Assembly: GCA_030529225.1 (NCBI GenBank)
Contig: JAUMXH010000003.1
Span: forward strand, 66,891-124,904
Reading direction: 5' to 3'
DNA length: 58,014 bases
From: Bacillota bacterium
GTDB taxonomy: Bacteria; Bacillota; Clostridia; Peptostreptococcales; Acidaminobacteraceae
A program made the position numbers and the translations under genes. The notes under the pieces were generated by a model. That model ran no database searches and was not told the DNA's origin. It worked only from the letters and a program-made list of their open reading frames with translations. Positions 52,931-58,014 of the stretch are shown here, piece by piece. Numbering within the stretch: position 1 is the stretch's first letter; each line of letters starts with the position of its first letter.

Positions 52931-53617
52931 ATGAAATTGACGGAAAGGCTCTTTGCCGAGAATGAAGCGCTTTGGAAAAACTATCTGAGACACCCATTCA
53001 TTCAGGGGATGAAGGACGGAAGCTTGGATGTTCAAGCGTTCAAATATTACATGATACAAGATTATTTCTATTTACAGGAGTACGCCAAGGTCTTTGCAAT
53101 CGGAATCTCAAAGTCGAGAACGATGGAGGACCTCAGTTTTCTGACCCAAGCGATTTCCAATATCACCTGGGAAACCGACCACGTGCACACCAAGTACATG
53201 GCTCGCATCGGCATCAGCGAGGAGGAACTGGCGCGGACCGAATCCGCCCTGACCAACCTGGCCTACACCTCTTATATGATCGCCAAGGCGCATGAGGGAG
53301 ACGTGTTGAACGCGTATATCGCGGTCTTATCCTGCTCCTGGTCCTATGCCTTCATCGGTAAACTGGTCAACGAGGAATGTCCGAACTTGGCGGAGAGCAA
53401 CCTCTACGGCGAGTGGGTGCAGGCCTACAGCAGCGAGGAGTATCAGACCATGAACGAGGGTTTGATGGAGCTGGTGGATCAAAAGTGCGCGAACCTTTCG
53501 GAAGAGCGACTTGCTGACCTCTGCGAGATCTTCCGCATCTGTTCCGAGTATGAGATGAAGTTCTGGGATATGGCCTACACCGTGGGCAAGTCCGATGCCT
53601 TCCTGCTAGAGAACTGA
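52931..53617 (+). CDS. tenA: aminopyrimidine aminohydrolase (thiaminase II)
   Basis: A 228-residue TenA protein. The active cysteine is C135 in VLSCSWSYAF, and the late glutamate is in CSEYEMKFWDMAY. It hydrolyses aminopyrimidine breakdown products of thiamine so that the pyrimidine can be reused. It is the first gene under the TPP riboswitch and is followed after one base by the transporter genes that bring in such pyrimidines. Confidence 0.93.
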   Translation: MKLTERLFAENEALWKNYLRHPFIQGMKDGSLDVQAFKYYMIQDYFYLQEYAKVFAIGISKSRTMEDLSFLTQAISNITWETDHVHTKYMARIGISEEELARTESALTNLAYTSYMIAKAHEGDVLNAYIAVLSCSWSYAFIGKLVNEECPNLAESNLYGEWVQAYSSEEYQTMNEGLMELVDQKCANLSEERLADLCEIFRICSEYEMKFWDMAYTVGKSDAFLLEN

Positions 53618-53618
53618 T

Positions 53619-54344
53619 ATGTTGCGATTTGACCGAGTAAGCTTTGCCTACGAGCCGGAAAAACCCATCTTAAAGGAACTCAGTTTTGAGATCAAGGAAG
53701 GGGACTTTGTAGGGCTCATCGGGCAGTCCGGTTGCGGGAAGAGTACCATATTCCGCCTTGCCCTCGGCTTTGAGAAGCCGCAGTCCGGCAGGATAGAAAT
53801 GGGAAGTTCCGGCAAAAAAATCGGCTTTATGCCGCAGAAGGACATGCTCTTTCCCTGGCGCAGCATAAAAGAAAACCTGGCCCTTCCGCTCGAGGTGCAG
53901 AAGATGGAAAAGAGTGAAATCGATTCAAAGGTGCAGCAAATTTTGCTTGATATGGACTTGATTCACACCGCGGACCTTTACCCCTCGGAGCTTTCGGGCG
54001 GCATGCGGCAGCGGATCGCCTTTGCCAGAACCGTGCTGACCGGGGCGGACATCCTGCTTTTGGACGAGCCCTTCAGCGCGCTGGACTACTTCACCAGACT
54101 GGATTTTCAGGAGTGGATTCTGAACCAGTACCTGAGATTGAACAGGACCATCTTCTTCATCACGCACAGCGTGGACGAGGCGCTCTTGTTGTCGAGCAGG
54201 ATCTTCGTGTTCGGGGACTCGCCGGTGACGGAGCTCAATGAAATCAAGCTCGATATGCCATACCCGCGCACGCAGGAAATCCTGAACGAGGAAGCTCTGA
54301 TCAGGCTGAAGATGGATTTGATTCACAGGCTGAGAAAGAAGTGA
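53619..54344 (+). CDS. thiZ: pyrimidine-precursor ABC transporter ATPase
   Basis: A 241-residue ABC ATPase of the nitrate/taurine/ThiZ group, with Walker A GQSGCGKST, Q-loop FMPQKDMLFPW, signature LSGGMRQRIAFART and Walker B ILLLDEPFSALD. Its place between tenA and the permease identifies it as the ThiXYZ energy unit. Confidence 0.9.
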   Translation: MLRFDRVSFAYEPEKPILKELSFEIKEGDFVGLIGQSGCGKSTIFRLALGFEKPQSGRIEMGSSGKKIGFMPQKDMLFPWRSIKENLALPLEVQKMEKSEIDSKVQQILLDMDLIHTADLYPSELSGGMRQRIAFARTVLTGADILLLDEPFSALDYFTRLDFQEWILNQYLRLNRTIFFITHSVDEALLLSSRIFVFGDSPVTELNEIKLDMPYPRTQEILNEEALIRLKMDLIHRLRKK

Positions 54345-54356
54345 GGGGGCGACACG

Positions 54357-55106
54357 ATGAAGACGAATAAAAAATATTCCTTGAGCATATTGGCCCTGTT
54401 TTTGCTGATTTGGCAGCTCGTGGCCTATGTGATCAACGCGAATTACATCCTGCCGACTCCGATTCAGGTGATGCAAAAACTCTGGGAGTTGCGGGGACCT
54501 TTGTTTTTATATCATATGCCTTACACCATGTTGACCACGGTTCTGGGACTCCTGATTTCCGTGGTGCTGGGCTTGGTGCTGGCGATTTTAATGGACTATA
54601 GCAAAAAGGCTGAAAATGCGATCTACCCGATTGTCGTAACCACGCAGACCATTCCGATTACTGCGTTGGCGCCACTGTTCATCCTGTGGTTCGGCTACGG
54701 GATCTCATCGAAGGTCGTGGTCACGGTGCTGATCACCTTCTTCCCGATGACGATATCGATGCATGACGGCTTTAAAAATACCAAAAGAGAACACATCGAA
54801 CTGATGAAATCTTTTGGGGCGAGTGAAGCGACCATCTTTCGCAAGCTGAAATTGATGAGTGCCCTACCCTCATTCTTTTCGGCGCTGAAGATGTCGGTTC
54901 CGATCAGTATCATCGGAGCGGCAATCGGAGAGTGGCTGGGTGCGCAGCAGGGTCTGGGGTACTTCTCCAGAAGGATGCTCACCCAACTCAACGGGGCGGG
55001 CGTCTTTGCGCCCATCGTGCTCTTGTCGGTGGTGGCCATCATCTTGGTAAAATTGGTCAGCCTGCTGGAAAAGAGAGCGCTCGGGAATTGGCGTTCCGAA
55101 ATGTAA
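54357..55106 (+). CDS. thiX: pyrimidine-precursor ABC transporter permease
   Basis: A 249-residue BPD-type permease with six predicted helices and the EAA loop (KREHIELMKSFGASEATIFRKLKL). It belongs to the SsuC/TauC/ThiX group. It forms the channel for the ligand of the following lipoprotein, expected to be formylaminopyrimidine or a similar thiamine fragment. Confidence 0.9.
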   Translation: MKTNKKYSLSILALFLLIWQLVAYVINANYILPTPIQVMQKLWELRGPLFLYHMPYTMLTTVLGLLISVVLGLVLAILMDYSKKAENAIYPIVVTTQTIPITALAPLFILWFGYGISSKVVVTVLITFFPMTISMHDGFKNTKREHIELMKSFGASEATIFRKLKLMSALPSFFSALKMSVPISIIGAAIGEWLGAQQGLGYFSRRMLTQLNGAGVFAPIVLLSVVAIILVKLVSLLEKRALGNWRSEM

Positions 55107-55155
55107 GGTAACGAGAGATGAGCGAGTGTAAACTCGAAAAAAGGAGATAGTAGCG

Positions 55156-56235
55156 ATGAAAAAAAATCTAATGACAAAGCTTCTTTTATCTGTGATGGCC
55201 CTTGCCCTCGTGTTCGGCTTGAGCGCTTGCGGCGAGAAGAAGGCGTCTGAGGGCGCGGACAAGAAGGACGCGCAGCAGGAGCAGGCGAAGGACGGAGAAG
55301 AAGGCAAGGAGAAGGAAGCCGAGAAGGAGCTCGAAAAGGTGAGCATCGTTTTGGACTGGTATCCGAACGCGATCCACTGCTTCCTCTACAACGCGATCGA
55401 TAAGGGATACTTCGCGGAAGAGGGAATCGAGCTGGAAATCCTGTTCCCTGCGGGAACCACGGACGGAATCAGCATGCCGGCATCGGGAAATGCGGACTTC
55501 GGCGTCTTCTATATGAGACAGTTGATCAAGGCGAGAGCGGACGAGAACGTTCCGGTCAAATCGATCGGCGCGGTGTTGCAGGAGCCTGTGAACATCATCA
55601 TGGCCCTCAAGGACAAGAACATCAAGTCGCCTAAGGACTTGGAAGGCAAGAAGGTCGGCTACGCGGGCATGGACATTTCAAAACAGATGGTCATCGAAGC
55701 GGTCAAGGCTGACGGAGCGGATCCGAACAAGATCGACTTCGTCGATGTCGGCTTCGAGTTGATGAGCGCGATGACAACCGACCAGGTGGACGCGACCATC
55801 GACGGTTTGGAGAACCACGAGCTCGTCCTGATGCAAAAACAGGGCTTGGAAATCGACTACTTCAGCCCGAACAAGTACAGCGTGCCTGAGCCTTACGAGA
55901 TGGTCATCATCGCGAGCGAGGACACCTTGAGCAAGAAGCCGGAGATGGTTGCCGGATTCAAGAGGGCAATCGCGAAGGGCTTTGAGGATATGAAGAACGA
56001 TAAAGCGGGTTCTCTTGACATCCTGTTCAAGTACCAGAACGCGGAAAACTTCCCGCTCGATAGAGAAGTGGAAGAAAAGAGCTTGGACATCCTGCTCGAG
56101 AAAATGGAGAAGGACGGAGCCAAGTTCTTGGATCAAAAACCGGAAGCTTACGCAGAAAACATCAAATGGATGAAGGAAGTAGGATTCCTGAAGAACGATA
56201 TTGACCCTGAGAGCTTGATTTACAAAGCGGAGTAG
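55156..56235 (+). CDS. thiY: pyrimidine-precursor binding lipoprotein (NMT1/THI5-like)
   Basis: A 359-residue binding protein. The lipobox is FGLSAC (C25), followed by a Lys/Glu-rich linker (about 28-55). The NMT1/THI5-like domain has VSIVLDWYPNAIHCF near its start, the usual ligand-site region of ThiY proteins. It captures aminopyrimidine breakdown products of thiamine at the cell surface. AAAAGGAGA precedes the ATG. Confidence 0.9.
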   Translation: MKKNLMTKLLLSVMALALVFGLSACGEKKASEGADKKDAQQEQAKDGEEGKEKEAEKELEKVSIVLDWYPNAIHCFLYNAIDKGYFAEEGIELEILFPAGTTDGISMPASGNADFGVFYMRQLIKARADENVPVKSIGAVLQEPVNIIMALKDKNIKSPKDLEGKKVGYAGMDISKQMVIEAVKADGADPNKIDFVDVGFELMSAMTTDQVDATIDGLENHELVLMQKQGLEIDYFSPNKYSVPEPYEMVIIASEDTLSKKPEMVAGFKRAIAKGFEDMKNDKAGSLDILFKYQNAENFPLDREVEEKSLDILLEKMEKDGAKFLDQKPEAYAENIKWMKEVGFLKNDIDPESLIYKAE

Positions 56236-56371
56236 GGGACTGTGGATAGAGGGGGAGCGCCCTGTGTCCGAGAAAATAGCGATGGGAAGCTGTGTTCCGG
56301 CGTGAGAGGATACCGGTAAGTATCGACCGACATTGACAAATGCAGTGTAATATTTATTGGAGGATCTATCT

Positions 56372-56881
56372 ATGAACAAAACAAAAAAGTTGGCGGTAAC
56401 GAGCTTACTCACAGCGGTGGCGATTGTGGGCAGCACCTTTTCCTTCCCTGTGCTGGGGAGCAAGTGTGCGCCCGTCCAACACATGGTCAATGTACTGTGT
56501 GCCGTACTGGTAGGGCCTTTGTACGGGTTGTTGTCCGCCTTCATGGCGAGTTTGATTAGAAACTTGCTTGCGATGGGCAGTCTGATGGCGTTTCCGGGAA
56601 GTATGTTCGGGGCGCTGCTGGCCGCCTTGCTCTACAAGAAGTCAAAGAAATTGAGTTTGGCGCTCCTTGGAGAAATATTCGGAACGGCCGTGCTGGGCGG
56701 CCTCTGTGCCTACCCGATTGCAATCCTGTTTATGGGCAAGAGCGCGGGTGAGGTCGCATTCTACGCCTATGTATTGCCTTTCTTTATCTCCACGGCGGCA
56801 GGTTCGATTATAGCCGGCCTCCTGCTCGCATCGATGCAGAAGACCGGTGTCCTGAGCAAGACGCAGAACAGTTTAAAGTAG
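56372..56881 (+). CDS. thiW: ThiW-type S component for thiazole uptake
   Basis: A 169-residue membrane protein with five to six helices, of the ThiW group of ECF transporter S components, predicted to import the thiazole part of thiamine. The KLAVTSLLTAVAIVGSTFSF start and the CAPVQHMVNVLCAVLVGP segment are typical. It lies 136 bases after thiY with no clear promoter or terminator between, so it is probably under the same riboswitch. TTGGAGGATC is the ribosome binding site. No ECF module genes are nearby. Confidence 0.88.
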   Translation: MNKTKKLAVTSLLTAVAIVGSTFSFPVLGSKCAPVQHMVNVLCAVLVGPLYGLLSAFMASLIRNLLAMGSLMAFPGSMFGALLAALLYKKSKKLSLALLGEIFGTAVLGGLCAYPIAILFMGKSAGEVAFYAYVLPFFISTAAGSIIAGLLLASMQKTGVLSKTQNSLK

Positions 56882-56890
56882 ATGGGAAAA

Positions 56891-56938
56891 AGATAAGAAA
56901 AAAGCTCTTAATCATCGGATTAAGAGCTTTTTTTATCT
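56891..56938. terminator. bidirectional terminator between thiW and rpmA
   Basis: AAAGCTCTTAATC (56901-56913) pairs with GATTAAGAGCTTT (56918-56930) around ATCG, extended by AGATAA/TTATCT at the base, with A- and T-runs. Confidence 0.92.
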
Positions 56939-56953
56939 CAAGCAATCTTGCAA

Positions 56954-57223
56954 TTAGTATACGCTTACTTGCTTTCTCTTTTTGTCTTTACGCTCAAATT
57001 TAACTTGGCCGTCAATCAATGCGTATAGAGTATCGTCAGAACCGATCCCTACGTTTTTACCCGGGTGCAGTTTGGTTCCTCTCTGTCTGACCAAGATGCT
57101 TCCGCCTCTTACAAACTGTCCGTCACCTTTTTTTACCCCAAGTCTTTTAGCATTACTGTCTCTACCGTTTTTAGAAGAGCCAAGTCCCTTTTTAGAAGCG
57201 AAAAACTGAAGATTAAATCTCAT
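56954..57223 (-). CDS. rpmA: ribosomal protein bL27 with Prp-cleaved extension
   Basis: An 89-residue large-subunit protein. The N-terminus [13 protein letters not shown] carries the Firmicute-type extension that the Prp protease removes after LQFFA, exposing the tail that reaches the peptidyl-transferase centre. The prp gene is just upstream and overlaps it by four bases. Confidence 0.95.
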   Translation of the reverse strand: MRFNLQFFASKKGLGSSKNGRDSNAKRLGVKKGDGQFVRGGSILVRQRGTKLHPGKNVGIGSDDTLYALIDGQVKFERKDKKRKQVSVY

Positions 57224-57558
57224 GATGCTACCTCCTTCAAATTCACTTTAACATAGCTGGGATAGAGTTCGGATACGCCTCTGATGCCAAGCTCCATCGA
57301 CTCGATGAGGAGGGAAACCTCGTTCATCTTGTCACAAGCCCGGTCTGTTATCATCAATTCCACCAAGCCCCTGTCCGCATTTTCCTTTAGGCGGAACTCC
57401 ACCTTCAGAATCTTCTGAATTGCGTTTACACAGGTCTGGCTGAGGATCGAAACGGCTGCACACACGATGTCCGTTCCGTATTCCGAGTAGTTTGCGTGTC
57501 CTTCTATCTGAAATCCCACGTAATGTAACTTATTCTTATACGTTGTCAGCTGGATCAT
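57220..57558 (-). CDS. prp: ribosomal-processing cysteine protease Prp
   Basis: A 112-residue protein of the YsxB family. The catalytic pair is H21 in [10 protein letters not shown] and C33 in DIVCAAVS. It trims the bL27 extension. It lies between rplU and rpmA, its constant place in Firmicutes. Confidence 0.93.
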   Translation of the reverse strand: MIQLTTYKNKLHYVGFQIEGHANYSEYGTDIVCAAVSILSQTCVNAIQKILKVEFRLKENADRGLVELMITDRACDKMNEVSLLIESMELGIRGVSELYPSYVKVNLKEVAS

Positions 57559-57559
57559 C

Positions 57560-57871
57560 TTATGCTTTGATAGATGTAATTTCTACCAAGGTATAATTCT
57601 GTCTGTGGCCTGTCTTTTTATGAAGGTCTTTTTTTGGCTTGTAAAGCATTTTCAAAACTTTCTTTGCCTTACCGTGTTTTACCACCTTGCCAATTACTTC
57701 AGCGCTCTCAACATAGGGTTTTCCCGCGTTAAAACTGCCATCTTTAGCTACTACCAATACCTTGTCAAAGGTAACGTTCTCATCGACTTCGGCCTTTAAT
57801 TTTTCAATGTAGACCTTGTCGCCTTCTGAAACCTTGTACTGCTTTCCGCCGGTTTCGATTACTGCGTACAT
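57560..57871 (-). CDS. rplU: ribosomal protein bL21
   Basis: A 103-residue large-subunit protein ([13 protein letters not shown] start and [19 protein letters not shown] end are typical). First gene of the rplU-prp-rpmA operon; AGGAGGA precedes the ATG, and prp begins one base after its stop. Confidence 0.95.
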   Translation of the reverse strand: MYAVIETGGKQYKVSEGDKVYIEKLKAEVDENVTFDKVLVVAKDGSFNAGKPYVESAEVIGKVVKHGKAKKVLKMLYKPKKDLHKKTGHRQNYTLVEITSIKA

Positions 57872-57900
57872 ATTTGTATCCTCCTATACATTCGCCAAAT

Positions 57901-57936
57901 TTAGGTACACAAATAAAGATTGTGTTTCTAACCTAA
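57901..57936 (-). promoter_or_regulatory. L21-type leader hairpin
   Basis: TTAGGT/ACCTAA (57931-57936 with 57901-57906) and ACACAA/TTGTGT (57920-57925 with 57907-57912) form a two-part stem with a one-sided 5-base bulge. It lies between promoter and rplU, where Firmicutes carry the autoregulatory L21 leader. Confidence 0.65.
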
Positions 57937-57955
57937 CCTGTGCGTCAACTAATAA

Positions 57956-57984
57956 AGTCTAGCAAAAAAATTGTTCTTTGTCAA
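57956..57984 (-). promoter_or_regulatory. promoter of rplU-prp-rpmA
   Basis: On the minus strand: TTGACA (57984-57979), 17 bases, extended -10 TGCTAGACT (hexamer 57961-57956). RNA starts near 57949 and includes the leader hairpin. Confidence 0.85.
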
Positions 57985-58014
57985 CTTTTCGCTTGATAAA
58001 TTGCAATATAAATT

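Noticed and set aside
56270..56345. Second TPP-riboswitch-like stretch (GTGAGAGGATACC) before thiW, and a TTGACA at 56333
   Set aside because: The second half of the THI core is missing, and no -10 lies 16-19 bases after the TTGACA. It may be a decayed element, but I cannot support it.

Overview
The window looks like a chromosomal stretch of an anaerobic, peptide- and amino-acid-using Firmicute (Clostridia/Tissierellia type). Evidence: a WalR-WalK-WalH-WalI operon, a PPi-type phosphofructokinase, WhiA, a ribosomal L21-Prp-L27 cluster with the Prp-cleavable L27 extension, ThyX instead of ThyA, a full Opp peptide transporter beside a C69 dipeptidase, and strong AGGAGG ribosome binding sites with many TTG starts. 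Coding DNA is, by eye, above 50% GC with AT-rich promoters. I see no phage, insertion sequence, CRISPR array, tRNA or rRNA. The species cannot be fixed from the sequence alone.

Layout. 53-3589: a BaiN-type flavoprotein, a reverse-strand pair (PPi-type PFK, thiamine-binding protein) and a SEC-C protein. 3778-10302: an M23 murein hydrolase followed by walRKHI. 10396-15571: TM1586-type nitroreductase, DUF4015 lipoprotein, trmB, cardiolipin synthase, lspA. 15687-21358: rpmB, then nudix, whiA, a degenerate HD-GYP protein, an orphan binding lipoprotein, plsY, dus. 21399-25976: ferritin divergent from a Fur-family regulator, a Zn/Mn-type ABC transporter (znuACB order) and a lipoprotein. 26085-33442 (reverse): dipeptidase and oppABCDF with an operator-like palindrome on the promoter. 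33818-35709: a YbhN-type membrane protein and AhpC. 35890-49122: one apparently uninterrupted run of twelve genes from thyX to an unknown 172-residue protein. 49186-52546 (reverse): a serine operon with a DUF1015 protein. 52705-56881: TPP riboswitch, tenA, thiXYZ and thiW. 56954-57984 (reverse): rpmA-prp-rplU.

The most unusual part is the 35.9-49.1 kb run. It holds a 1784-residue protein that reads as pseudokinase + STAND-type ATPase + helical repeats + active-looking GGDEF diguanylate cyclase. It also holds a membrane-linked PilZ protein with intact c-di-GMP motifs, a small (p)ppGpp synthetase, a YqeK-type Ap4A hydrolase and Obg. ThyX, the first gene, is a tandem fusion in which each half keeps a different part of the ThyX signature. 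A second c-di-GMP-related protein at 17.4 kb has lost the HD-GYP metal ligands. Together these suggest a compact nucleotide second-messenger network built into a housekeeping operon.

Most units are bounded by clear intrinsic terminators shared between convergent genes (1302-1337, 21343-21368, 26005-26039, 49121-49158, 56891-56938), which makes the operon calls fairly firm. Functional names come from recognised motifs only; no database search was possible.
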